DNA from: an uncultured Collinsella sp.
GTDB lineage: Bacteria > Actinomycetota > Coriobacteriia > Coriobacteriales > Coriobacteriaceae
NCBI GenBank assembly: GCA_902494585.1
Contig: CABUUD010000084.1
Location: 1-8,337, forward strand
DNA: 8,337 nucleotides
Reading direction: 5' to 3'
Below are positions 1 through 6,319 of the stretch, piece by piece (within the stretch, counting starts at the first letter, position 1; each line of letters opens with the position of its first letter). The notes below the pieces were generated by a model that saw nothing but the letters and a program-made list of their open reading frames with translations, made no database searches and was not told the DNA's origin. The position numbers were made by a program, and so were the translations under genes.

Positions 1-86
1 AGTGCGGCTTGATGATTCGCACCCCCCAGGGCCGCCAGGCAACGCTTCGCACCTTTGAGCACTTGGGCATCGAGCCAGCCGTTTAG
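1..86 (+). CDS. ruvB: RuvB C-terminal end (Holliday junction branch-migration ATPase), partial
   Basis: Reading from base 3, 27 residues run into a TAG stop at 84-86; the gene starts before the window. The tail contains CGLMIRTPQGRQATLR followed by TFEHLGIEPAV. This fits the winged-helix DNA-binding end of RuvB, where an 'RTPxGRxAT' motif is followed by a short helix ending in HxGI (E. coli RuvB ends with a closely similar segment, from memory). RuvB is the hexameric AAA+ motor that works with RuvA to move Holliday junctions during recombination and repair. Only the C-terminus is visible, so the ATPase motifs cannot be checked. The next gene begins about 146 bp downstream behind its own promoter-like element, so ruvB appears to be the last gene of its transcript. 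No clear intrinsic terminator is seen after it. Confidence 0.8.
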   Translation, partial: CGLMIRTPQGRQATLRTFEHLGIEPAV

Positions 87-164
87 GGGCGGGTTTGTTT
101 TGGCTGGTCTGTAGGCTATCGCTGAGCATTGGATAAACATATCGCCATTCATCGGTTACGGGTG

Positions 165-192
165 TTTTACTATTGCGCGCCCGTGCTATGCT
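165..192 (+). promoter_or_regulatory. Candidate promoter of fhs (extended -10)
   Basis: TATGCT at 187-192 is preceded by TG at 184-185, giving an extended -10 element. A weak -35 (TTTACT at 166-171) lies 15 bp upstream; extended -10 promoters tolerate this. The expected start near 199 gives a leader of about 34 nt, which is too short for a riboswitch. Confidence 0.45.
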
Positions 193-232
193 GAATTGGT
201 CTTTTTCTCATCCGGTAACGAAAGGACCGCCC

Positions 233-1900
233 ATGCCTACTGACATCGAAATCGCACGTTCCGTCACGCCGCTGCCCATTACCGAGGTGGCTAAGAACGC
301 CGGCGTCGACGTAAAGCATCTGATTCCGTACGGCTTCGACAAGGCTAAGGTCGACTATTCATTGCTCAACGAGCCGACCGATCACCAGGCCAAGCTCGTT
401 CTCGTGACCGCTATCAACCCCACGCCCGCCGGCGAGGGCAAGACCACCACGACCATCGGCCTGGCCGACGGCCTGCGCCGTCGCGGCGTCAAGAGCGCCG
501 TGGCCCTGCGCGAGCCTTCGCTCGGTCCCGTCTTTGGCGTCAAGGGCGGTGCCGCCGGCGGCGGTTGGGCCCAGGTTATCCCCATGGAGGATATCAACCT
601 GCACTTTACCGGCGACTTCCACGCTATCGGCGCCGCTAATAACCTGCTGGCTGCCATGCTCGACAACCATATTCAGCAGGGCAACCAGCTCGGTATCGAC
701 GTTAAGCGCATCACCTGGAAGCGCGTTGTCGACATGAACGACCGCCAGCTGCGCCACGTTATCGACGGCATTGGCGGCAAGGCCCAGGGCGTGCCGCGCG
801 AGGACGGCTTCGACATCACTGTCGCCTCCGAAGTCATGGCGATCCTGTGCCTGTCCACGAGTATCAATGACCTCAAGGAGCGCCTGGGCGAGATCGTCGT
901 CGGCTACAGCTATGCCGGCGAGCCCGTCCGCGCACGCGACCTCAAGGCTCAGGGCGCCATGGCTGCGCTGCTTAAGGATGCGCTCAAGCCCAACCTGGTG
1001 CAGACGCTCGAGGGCACGCCCGCGTTTGTCCACGGCGGTCCCTTCGCCAACATCGCCCACGGCTGCAACTCCATCATGGCCACGCGTATGGCTATGCGCT
1101 TTGGCGATGTCGCCATTACCGAGGCAGGCTTTGGCGCCGATCTGGGTGCCGAGAAGTTCCTCGACATCAAGTGCCGCATGACGGGCGTCCGCCCCAGCGC
1201 CGTCGTGATTGTCGCCACCGCCCGTGCGCTTAAGTACAACGGCGGCGTTGCCAAGGCCGACCTTAACGACGAGAACCTCGATGCCCTCAAGGCCGGCATG
1301 CCCAACCTGCTGCGCCACGTTGACAATATCCAGAGCGTCTATGGTCTTCCCTGTGTGGTCGCCATCAACCGCTTCCCGACGGACACCGAGGCAGAGCTTG
1401 CGCTCATCGAGTCCGAGTGCCAGAAGCTCGGCGTTAACGTTAAGCTGTCCGAGGTTTGGGCCAAGGGCGGCGAGGGCGCGCTCGAGCTGGCCGATGAGGT
1501 CATGCGCCTGATTGAGCAGCCGAGCGAGCTCAAGTTTGCCTATGAGGACGGTGCCGATGTGGCCGATGCTCTGGAGGCCGTCGCCACCAAGGTCTACCGC
1601 GCCGACGGCGTTGACTTTACGCCGGCTGCCAAGCGCCAGCTCGCCGAGCTGCGCGAGAACGGCTTTGGCAACCTGCCGGTGTGTGTGGCCAAGACGCAGT
1701 ACAGCTTTAGCGACAACGCCAAGGCCCTGGGCGCTCCCGAGGGCTTCCGCATCACCGTGCGCGAGCTCAAGGTTTCCGCCGGTGCCCATTTTGTGGTTGC
1801 GCTGACCGGCAGCGTTCTAACCATGCCTGGCCTGCCCAAGGTTCCCGCGGCCGAGAACATCGACGTCGATAACGACGGCAACATCACCGGCCTGTTCTAA
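233..1900 (+). CDS. fhs: Formate--tetrahydrofolate ligase (10-formyl-THF synthetase)
   Basis: The enzyme makes 10-formyl-THF from formate, THF and ATP in the cytoplasm, supplying one-carbon units for purine synthesis and formyl-Met. The protein has 555 residues, the normal length for the monofunctional bacterial enzyme. Visible motifs are the phosphate-binding loop TPAGEGKT (64-71), the family signature GVKGGAAGGG (102-111, here followed by W where Y is usual), GFGADLGAEKFLDIKCR, the second signature VATARALKYNGG, and the typical end DVDNDGNITGLF. I chose the ATG at 233 because AAAGGA (221-226) sits 6 nt before it and the family N-terminus starts here. The frame stays open to a TTG at 173, but that would add 20 unrelated residues and overlap the promoter. 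The gene is flanked by its own promoter and terminator, so it is probably monocistronic. Fhs is not proof of acetogenesis; many fermenting gut bacteria use it to assimilate formate. Confidence 0.98.
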   Translation: MPTDIEIARSVTPLPITEVAKNAGVDVKHLIPYGFDKAKVDYSLLNEPTDHQAKLVLVTAINPTPAGEGKTTTTIGLADGLRRRGVKSAVALREPSLGPVFGVKGGAAGGGWAQVIPMEDINLHFTGDFHAIGAANNLLAAMLDNHIQQGNQLGIDVKRITWKRVVDMNDRQLRHVIDGIGGKAQGVPREDGFDITVASEVMAILCLSTSINDLKERLGEIVVGYSYAGEPVRARDLKAQGAMAALLKDALKPNLVQTLEGTPAFVHGGPFANIAHGCNSIMATRMAMRFGDVAITEAGFGADLGAEKFLDIKCRMTGVRPSAVVIVATARALKYNGGVAKADLNDENLDALKAGMPNLLRHVDNIQSVYGLPCVVAINRFPTDTEAELALIESECQKLGVNVKLSEVWAKGGEGALELADEVMRLIEQPSELKFAYEDGADVADALEAVATKVYRADGVDFTPAAKRQLAELRENGFGNLPVCVAKTQYSFSDNAKALGAPEGFRITVRELKVSAGAHFVVALTGSVLTMPGLPKVPAAENIDVDNDGNITGLF

Positions 1901-1925
1901 GCCTGCTGCTCATAGCCGCTTGTCC

Positions 1926-1962
1926 GCCCCGTCGCGCCTACCAAGGCCCGGCGGGGCTTTTT
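1926..1962 (+). terminator. Intrinsic terminator of fhs
   Basis: Bases 1926-1934 pair with 1949-1957 (nine pairs, one G-U). After a C-C mismatch, 1936-1939 pair with 1944-1947 around an ACCA loop. Five T's follow at 1958-1962. The hairpin starts 26 bp after the fhs stop. Confidence 0.9.
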
Positions 1963-2029
1963 GATCCTTAGGCCCGCGCATGTCTTGTAGATACCGACGG
2001 CCTTTGCCCATCATAGGCTTTTGCGCGGG

Positions 2030-2035
2030 TAGAAT
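2030..2035 (+). promoter_or_regulatory. Candidate -10 element for the downstream membrane protein gene
   Basis: TAGAAT (5/6 to the sigma70 consensus) is preceded by GGG and lies about 45 bp before the ATG at 2081. No good -35 is found at 16-18 bp; TTGCCC at 2004-2009 is 20 bp away. The same string GGGTAGAAT recurs at 5956-5964. Confidence 0.35.
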
Positions 2036-2080
2036 GCATGGATAACTTGATGCTTACAGGCGACGGAAAGGAAACGTTGC

Positions 2081-3067
2081 ATGGACCAGGACAAGACGAC
2101 CGTGATGGGCGGATATGGTTTCGCACAGGCTGACGGCAGCGCCGATGCGACCCGTATAGTGCCGAATCTCGGCAATGCTGCTCCCGATGCGACGCAGGCG
2201 TCTGCCGAACCCACACGGGTTATGGGCTATGGCGATGCACCACGGGATCCGTTTGATTATGCACCGCAGGACCCGTATGGCAATGCGGCGCCGGACCCGT
2301 ATGGCAATGCGGCGACAGATGCTTATAACAACCTGCCGCATAATCCCATTCCGCAGCCTCAGCAGACGACGTATATGCCGCGCACGGCACAGGCCCAGCC
2401 TCGATATGAGTCGCGCGATCCGTATGCGCGCCAGCCCTATCGCGAGTACCCCAAGTCGATTCCGCAATATGGTGAGGACGAGGAAGAGACGCCGTCGCGT
2501 TCGTCGAGTGTGATCAAGAAGATCCTCATTGTGCTGGCGATCTTCTTTGCCCTCTCGATTGTGTTTGCCATCGTGTCAGGCATGCTCAACAGGCGGGGGA
2601 GCTCAACGACTGATACCACGGCCGAGCAAACCGAGTCCGCCTCGTCTAGCACCGTCGATCTGAGCGATATCCCGGGGCAGTACTGGTCCAACGCCAAAAA
2701 GCTTCTCAAGTCGCGCGGAGCCGACCTTTCGAACGCCGTGATCCTGACCGACGATGGCTCAACGCCCGTCATCGATTCCAACTGGGTTGTTACGAATGCC
2801 TACTATAACGACAACGGCAACCTGGAGATTCAGCTCACGCACAAGAACAGCTATGGCAACTCGTCCGGCGGCCAAAGCGGTACCGACAGCTCGAGCTCCA
2901 ACACGCTGGAGGACCTGAGCAACAAGGCGCAGGAATTGGGAGACAAGGCGCAAGAGCTGGGCGATACGGCACAAAACCTGGGTGATACCGCGCAGAACTT
3001 GGGAGACATGGCGACGGATGCCTGGAAGGCCCTACAAAACGGCATTTCGGGCGCACAGGGTAACTAG
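2081..3067 (+). CDS. Single-pass membrane protein with repeat-rich cytoplasmic arm, PASTA-like outer domain and heptad tail
   Basis: I do not recognise a named family for the whole protein of 328 residues. Residues 1-145 are hydrophilic and rich in Pro, Tyr, Asp and Ala. They carry four threonine motifs (TTVM at 6, TRIV at 24, TRVM at 45, TTYM at 96) and an eight-residue repeat around DPYGNAAP (56-87). Residues 146-169 form one transmembrane helix (KKILIVLAIFFALSIVF...) with no signal peptidase site. A Ser/Thr linker leads to 194-255, with DIPGQYWSNAKKLLKSRGA and later TPVIDSNWVV. This resembles a PASTA domain (a 'P.G....A...L...G' opening and a W-V strand), expected outside the cell. Residues 281-309 are four heptads [N/D][K/T]AQ[E/N]LG, likely an amphipathic helix. 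The start is fixed by AAAGGA at 2067-2072, 8 nt before ATG. A cell-envelope sensor or kinase-linked role is inference only. Confidence 0.85.
   Translation: MDQDKTTVMGGYGFAQADGSADATRIVPNLGNAAPDATQASAEPTRVMGYGDAPRDPFDYAPQDPYGNAAPDPYGNAATDAYNNLPHNPIPQPQQTTYMPRTAQAQPRYESRDPYARQPYREYPKSIPQYGEDEEETPSRSSSVIKKILIVLAIFFALSIVFAIVSGMLNRRGSSTTDTTAEQTESASSSTVDLSDIPGQYWSNAKKLLKSRGADLSNAVILTDDGSTPVIDSNWVVTNAYYNDNGNLEIQLTHKNSYGNSSGGQSGTDSSSSNTLEDLSNKAQELGDKAQELGDTAQNLGDTAQNLGDMATDAWKALQNGISGAQGN
2269..2316 (+). repeat. Two 24-bp tandem repeats encoding PDPYGNAA-type octapeptides
   Basis: Units 2269-2292 and 2293-2316 differ at one base (position 23 of the unit). At the protein level, diverged copies flank them (DPFDYAPQ before, DAYNNLPH after), making about four octapeptides. 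The near-identity of the two central DNA units points to a recent duplication. Confidence 0.85.
2921..3004 (+). repeat. Four 21-bp tandem repeats encoding heptads
   Basis: Units start at 2921, 2942, 2963 and 2984. Each encodes [N/D][K/T]AQ[E/N]LG; a partial fifth (DMATDAW) follows. DNA divergence is mostly at third positions while length is kept exactly, which suggests selection on the heptad rather than very recent slippage. Confidence 0.9.
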
Positions 3068-3079
3068 CTGTTAAGCGGG

Positions 3080-4261
3080 CTACAGCTGCTCTGCCGGACG
3101 GTCGGGCGAGCTAAAGCCCGAGTCAAACGTAACGACGCATGATGCATCGGGCCGGCGCTCGTGCACGATGCGCGTGACGAGTTCCAGCAGCTCCTCGTCG
3201 GATATGTCAAAGCCGTCGGGACGCACCAGGTCAAACGAAACAAAGTCGTCGTGCTCATGCAAGTCGTGGATGGAGAGCGCAGGGTCGATCTGCGCTACGC
3301 CGCGCTTGACCCAGCCGCGCAGGTCGTCACCGGTTGTTGCGATGGGGTCGCAGTGCAGCGTGATGTCGATGCCCATCTGATTCTTGATGTCGTGCTCGAT
3401 GGTGTCCAGAATCTCGTGGTGCTCAAAGGCATCGCCTTCGCCGGGCATTTCCACGTGTGCGCTGGCAAACTGACGGCCGGGGCCGTAGTCGTGCACCATG
3501 AGGTCGTGCGTGCCCAGAACCTGGGGGTACGACATGATCCTGTCGCGGATTTCCTGGACGAGCTTGGGGTCGGGCGCTTGCCCCAACAGCGGGCTGATGG
3601 CGTCGCGCACCAGGCCCATGCCGCTGATGCAGATGAAGATGCCCACGCCCAGGCCTGCCCAGCCGTCGAGATCAAAGCCGGTCGCTTGCGAAATAAGCGC
3701 CGCCGCCAAGACCGAGCCCGAGGTGATGACGTCATTCTTGGAGTCTTGTGCCGTGGCGATGAGCGTCTCCGAGTCGATGCGATCACCCAACGTGCGGTTG
3801 AACGCGGCCATCCAGAGCTTAACGAGCATGGATGTAGCCAGGGCCGCAAGGGAAACGAGCGTGTAAGCGGTGGGGGAGGGCTTGATGATCTTGGTAACGG
3901 ACTCGAGCACCAGGTTGATGCCGACGGCGCAAACGAGAACGGCGACAACCAGACCGGCGAGGTATTCGTAGCGGCCGTGGCCATAGGGGTGGCCTTCGTC
4001 GGCCGGGCGGCTGGCAAGTCGGAATCCGAGCAGGCTCACGATGTTGCTCGAGGCGTCGGAGAGGTTGTTGAAGGCGTCGGCGATGAGCGAGACAGAGCCG
4101 GCGAGCAGGCCCGCGATGCCCTTGGCTAGGCACAGGGTAATGTTGAGACCAATGCAGATGAGGCTTGCGGCAAAGCCCGCGTTGGTGCGGCAAGTCGTAT
4201 CGACCGGCTCGTCCACACTGCCGGGAACAAGCGTATGTACCAGCCGATTTACAAATAGCAT
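3080..4261 (-). CDS. Cation diffusion facilitator, probably a Mn(II) exporter of MntE type
   Basis: This is an inner-membrane proton-coupled divalent metal exporter of 393 residues. The CDF core is clear: SVSLIADAFNNLSDASSNIV (57-76) in TM2, then HPYGHGRYEYLAG (91-103), and QDSKNDVITSGSVL in TM5. Site A reads N65-xxx-D69 in TM2 and D173-xxx-D177 in TM5. Zinc exporters usually have His/Asp there, whereas N-D/D-D is the pattern reported for streptococcal MntE, so manganese is the likely substrate. The cytoplasmic domain (about 235-305, GTHDLMVHDYGPGRQFASAHVEM) is followed by an extra ~85 residues that look like a second ferredoxin-like unit, seen in long CDF proteins. I chose the ATG at 4261 because GAGGAG (minus strand, 4269-4274) lies 7 nt upstream. 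The open frame continues to 4420 but has no family similarity there. The gene converges on the membrane protein gene with 12 bp between stops. Substrate is inferred. Confidence 0.93.
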   Translation of the reverse strand: MLFVNRLVHTLVPGSVDEPVDTTCRTNAGFAASLICIGLNITLCLAKGIAGLLAGSVSLIADAFNNLSDASSNIVSLLGFRLASRPADEGHPYGHGRYEYLAGLVVAVLVCAVGINLVLESVTKIIKPSPTAYTLVSLAALATSMLVKLWMAAFNRTLGDRIDSETLIATAQDSKNDVITSGSVLAAALISQATGFDLDGWAGLGVGIFICISGMGLVRDAISPLLGQAPDPKLVQEIRDRIMSYPQVLGTHDLMVHDYGPGRQFASAHVEMPGEGDAFEHHEILDTIEHDIKNQMGIDITLHCDPIATTGDDLRGWVKRGVAQIDPALSIHDLHEHDDFVSFDLVRPDGFDISDEELLELVTRIVHERRPDASCVVTFDSGFSSPDRPAEQL

Positions 4262-4413
4262 GGCGTATCTCCTCGCATCCTTGTTTAAGGGGATAGTGTA
4301 GCTCGCATGGGCGCGCCGTGCGCCGATGTTCAGAAAATGCAGTAATGGTCTGCTGGAGCTAACGAGCGGCCCTTCTTGTCCGACCGGGTGCTCCATTTTG
4401 GGCCACATGGGTA

Positions 4414-4450
4414 TGGGCATGTGCCTGCCTGCCCGACATACTTAATGTCG
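4414..4450 (+). promoter_or_regulatory. Candidate promoter with overlapping inverted repeat, upstream of the zinc-ribbon gene
   Basis: TGGGCA (4414-4419) and CATACT (4437-4442) form a -35/-10 pair 17 bp apart, each 4/6 to consensus. A perfect 6-bp inverted repeat, CGACAT (4434-4439) and ATGTCG (4445-4450) with a 5-nt spacer, overlaps the -10. That is where a repressor would bind, but it could equally fold in the leader. It lies in the 218-bp divergent gap shared with the metal exporter gene. Confidence 0.35.
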
Positions 4451-4479
4451 ACAGCCCCTGCGCAAAGGAGGACGTATCC

Positions 4480-5817
4480 ATGGACGAGATGTTTGCCATT
4501 AAATGCCAAAACTGCGGCGGCCCTATGTACTCACACCAGGCTAAACGCAGCTTTGAGTGCGCCTATTGCGGCACGGTCATCCCGTGGCAGGCCGATGCGG
4601 GGGAGCCCAAGAGCGCCCTGGGCATTCGCCATACGCCGGTGACGGTTGTCGATGGGCTGCTTAAACTCACCCACGTGTCGCAGCTCGAGCGTCCGGTGGA
4701 TCCCGACTGGTATTTCTTTAATGCGTACTGGCGCAACCAGTCGGTTCTGGAGCATCTGTTGTGGGAGGACCGCGGCACGGCTCGGGAGTTCCAGGAGGCA
4801 GCGCACGTGAGCATTCCCTGCCCCTTCTGCGGCGCGTCCTTTGAGGGCGAATCGACCCAACGCGTGTTTGAGTGTCCGTCCTGCGGCAATAAGATCGGCG
4901 TTGCCGACCTGCTCAAGCCCGGCACGTTTAGTAAGCGCCTGACCATGGGCGTGGGTGCTGAGTATGTGCCTGAGCAGGGTATTCCCTGCGAAATCTCGCC
5001 GCAGCAGGCGCGTGTCAACGCGCTGCAGCTGGTGCGCCAGTACCCCGACGCCTTTGCCGGGCACGACGTGGAAGACGCGATTCAAAATGACATGATGCTC
5101 TTCTACTTCCCCATGGCGCTCGCGGACCTGCGCATGATGGCGTCCTTCCCGGGCAAGGGGCTGAGCAAGGAGACCCTGGTGTACTACGAGGTGCTCGACT
5201 GGGCGTATCCGCGGGCAAACTACCTGGACGTTCGCCTTATGGGCATTTTGGAGCCGTGGGACTTTGCCAAGGTTGGGCCGTTTGACCCGGCCATGCAGGA
5301 AGGCGACTTCCGCGTTGTCTCCGTCGATGCGTCTACCAAGGACCAGGTGGTCATTGATAAGCTGGCGCTCGACATTGCCGGCAACGATGCCGAGGCGGTG
5401 CTGGGGCTCAATAAAAAGAGCATCCGCACCTGGGCGCGCAAGGCTCGCAAGCATAAGGACGGCCTGGTGATGGTACCGGTCTACTTTGTCGATCGCCCAG
5501 CGACGGACAGCCGCGATGGCGAGCAGGTGCGCATTGCCGTAAACGGCCAGACGGGCCGCGCGGCCGCGGTGGTGTTTAGCGACAAGCGTGAGACGCATGT
5601 GGTGGCGCCGCTCAACCCGAGTCTGCATCTGTCCGGAGAAAGCACCGTGCACGCCACGCCCATCGAGGTCAAATACGTCAAGTCGCCGTTCCTGTACCAG
5701 ATTGTGCGTCGTGGAGGTGGCGAGCAACCGCGTCAGGTGGCAGCGGTGGCCGAGGGTTCCTACCGAGAAGAAAAGCCCAAACGCCGCGGTCTGCTGGGTG
5801 CGCTATTTGGGAAGTAG
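4480..5817 (+). CDS. Double zinc-ribbon protein of unknown function
   Basis: The protein has 445 residues and no transmembrane helix or signal peptide, so it is probably cytoplasmic. Two treble CxxC pairs form zinc ribbons: C9/C12 with C27/C30, and C114/C117 with C132/C135. The long C-terminal part contains MVPVYFVDRPA (331-341) and RIAVNGQTGR (351-360). This 'P-x-Y-F ... VNGQTG' arrangement occurs in bacterial zinc-ribbon proteins often mislabelled as PriA-like, though no helicase motif is present. The protein ends with a basic-hydrophobic tail, KPKRRGLLGALFGK, which could touch the membrane. The start is certain: AAAGGAGG at 4464-4471, 8 nt before ATG. It is divergent from the CDF exporter and stands alone, as no gene follows on this strand for over 2 kb. 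I do not assign a reaction. Confidence 0.9.
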   Translation: MDEMFAIKCQNCGGPMYSHQAKRSFECAYCGTVIPWQADAGEPKSALGIRHTPVTVVDGLLKLTHVSQLERPVDPDWYFFNAYWRNQSVLEHLLWEDRGTAREFQEAAHVSIPCPFCGASFEGESTQRVFECPSCGNKIGVADLLKPGTFSKRLTMGVGAEYVPEQGIPCEISPQQARVNALQLVRQYPDAFAGHDVEDAIQNDMMLFYFPMALADLRMMASFPGKGLSKETLVYYEVLDWAYPRANYLDVRLMGILEPWDFAKVGPFDPAMQEGDFRVVSVDASTKDQVVIDKLALDIAGNDAEAVLGLNKKSIRTWARKARKHKDGLVMVPVYFVDRPATDSRDGEQVRIAVNGQTGRAAAVVFSDKRETHVVAPLNPSLHLSGESTVHATPIEVKYVKSPFLYQIVRRGGGEQPRQVAAVAEGSYREEKPKRRGLLGALFGK

Positions 5818-5895
5818 GGGAGCGGTGCCGGTTGGCGCTGCGATGCGATAGCTAGAGGAACGGGGCAGCTCGCAGGAGTGCGGACTGTCGTCTGA

Positions 5896-5923
5896 TTGTT
5901 TGAGGGTGCCAGATGTAAATAAT
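5896..5923 (+). promoter_or_regulatory. Candidate upstream promoter of the small RNA
   Basis: TTGTTT (5896-5901) and AATAAT (5918-5923, 5/6) are 16 bp apart. Transcription would start near 5930, giving an RNA of about 130 nt ending at the 6038-6063 terminator. This is a composition-based call only. Confidence 0.25.
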
Positions 5924-5958
5924 CGGTGGAACAGCTGTAAAAGAGCCTTTCCACTGGG

Positions 5959-5964
5959 TAGAAT
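5959..5964 (+). promoter_or_regulatory. Candidate -10 element (TAGAAT) of the small RNA
   Basis: TAGAAT is preceded by GGG, the same nine bases as upstream of the membrane protein gene at 2030-2035. No strong -35 exists. The inverted repeat GTGGAA/TTCCAC at 5926-5954 lies where the -35 region would be and could be an operator. Confidence 0.3.
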
Positions 5965-5970
5965 CAGGTT

Positions 5971-6063
5971 GTGCCGCGGAACCCGCTCCTCAGCGCTTAA
6001 ACTTCGGAGACGCGGGCAACGCAGGTATTATCGTCTAGGGCCGGCTGCAACCGGTCCTTTTCT
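5971..6063 (+). ncRNA. Possible small non-coding RNA, about 90 nt
   Basis: The stretch lies between a TAGAAT -10 and an intrinsic terminator, with no gene behind it on this strand for nearly 2 kb. It can fold: CCCGC (5982-5986) pairs with GCGGG (6012-6016), UCC (5987-5989) with GGA (6006-6008), and GUUG (5968-5971) with CAAC (6017-6020). An alternative pairing of GGUUG (5967-5971) with CAACC (6048-6052) would compete with the terminator stem. It lacks the GGAAG-type conserved loop of signal recognition particle RNA and has no tRNA arms. Function is unknown; it could also be a leftover leader of a lost gene. Confidence 0.3.
6038..6063 (+). terminator. Intrinsic terminator without an annotated gene
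   Basis: GGGCCGG (6038-6044) pairs with CCGGTCC (6051-6057) as seven pairs with one G-U, around a CTGCAA loop. TTTTCT follows. The T-run is only on the plus side, so it ends rightward transcripts. Confidence 0.65.
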
Positions 6064-6083
6064 ATGACTCCCTTCGCTATCCG

Positions 6084-6176
6084 TTACTGCTTATATTCCC
6101 GCCAGATCGCGTAGAGGTTCCGGGCAATGCCGGTCACGTACATCGAGAGACGCAGGATTTCAAGAAACAAGTCCAT
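6084..6176 (-). CDS. Possible 30-residue peptide, function unknown
   Basis: The ATG at 6176 opens a 30-codon frame ending in TAA at 6084-6086. The peptide starts MDLFLEILRLSMYVTGIAR and ends NLYAIWREYKQ. It has a hydrophobic, possibly helical core with mixed charges and a basic end, but is not a clear transmembrane helix. GGGG lies 8 nt before the ATG on the minus strand (6185-6188), a modest ribosome binding site. An in-frame GTG three codons earlier (6185) is less likely. Nothing else suggests a gene, and an ORF this short can arise by chance. It lies downstream, on the same strand, of the 61-residue ORF. Confidence 0.25.
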   Translation of the reverse strand: MDLFLEILRLSMYVTGIARNLYAIWREYKQ

Positions 6177-6319
6177 AGGCTTCACCCCAATCGGAGATCG
6201 GAGCGCTGCCCGCAGGCGGATTCCGCGGCAGGCAAGATTTTACCTCACAGGCCGCGGTGGGAGGCATCCTACCCATCCCATGGTCCGGAACAGTGTCGAT
6301 CTAACGGGCAATCAAGCCT
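6177..6319. other. Non-coding spacer with imperfect inverted repeats
   Basis: No frame with a usable start fills this stretch. It contains GCGG-ATT-CCGC around 6217-6227 and imperfect GCC/GGC flanks, but no T-run, so I do not call a terminator. Confidence 0.4.

Larger units (their letters stand above)
5818..6083. other. Gene-poor intergenic stretch
   Basis: No convincing protein gene lies here. The zinc-ribbon gene ends without an intrinsic terminator: a hairpin-like AGCG...CGCT at about 5821-5838 lacks a T-run. The stretch holds two promoter-like elements, an inverted repeat GTGGAA/TTCCAC (5926-5931 and 5949-5954), a folded segment and a terminator, described separately. Confidence 0.5.

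Noticed and set aside
87..232. THF riboswitch upstream of fhs
   Set aside because: The predicted leader is only about 34 nt and no conserved THF-riboswitch segment was seen.
359..1789. Long minus-strand open frame (476 codons) opposite fhs
   Set aside because: It mirrors the codon pattern of fhs in GC-rich DNA, and its translation is low-complexity Ala/Leu/Gly/Val without any family motif.
3161..4129. Plus-strand open frame of 322 codons opposite the CDF gene
   Set aside because: It is a shadow of a gene with clear CDF motifs; its own translation has no recognisable domain.
4262..4479. Manganese riboswitch (yybP-ykoY) or Ni/Co riboswitch upstream of the CDF gene
   Set aside because: I looked on the minus strand for the conserved GGGGAGUAG-type segment and the paired three-way junction and found neither. 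A similar-looking GGGGATAGTGTAG is on the wrong strand.
4531..5727. Minus-strand open frame of 398 codons opposite the zinc-ribbon gene
   Set aside because: Shadow frame rich in His/Arg/Leu; the plus strand has the zinc ribbons and a strong ribosome binding site.
5760..5954. Minus-strand 64-codon frame at the end of the zinc-ribbon gene
   Set aside because: It overlaps the certain gene by 58 bp and its translation shows no motif; the composition fits a chance frame.
5971..6063. Signal recognition particle RNA or tRNA
   Set aside because: The conserved GGAAG-containing SRP loop is missing, and no TTCRA arm or anticodon stem exists on either strand.
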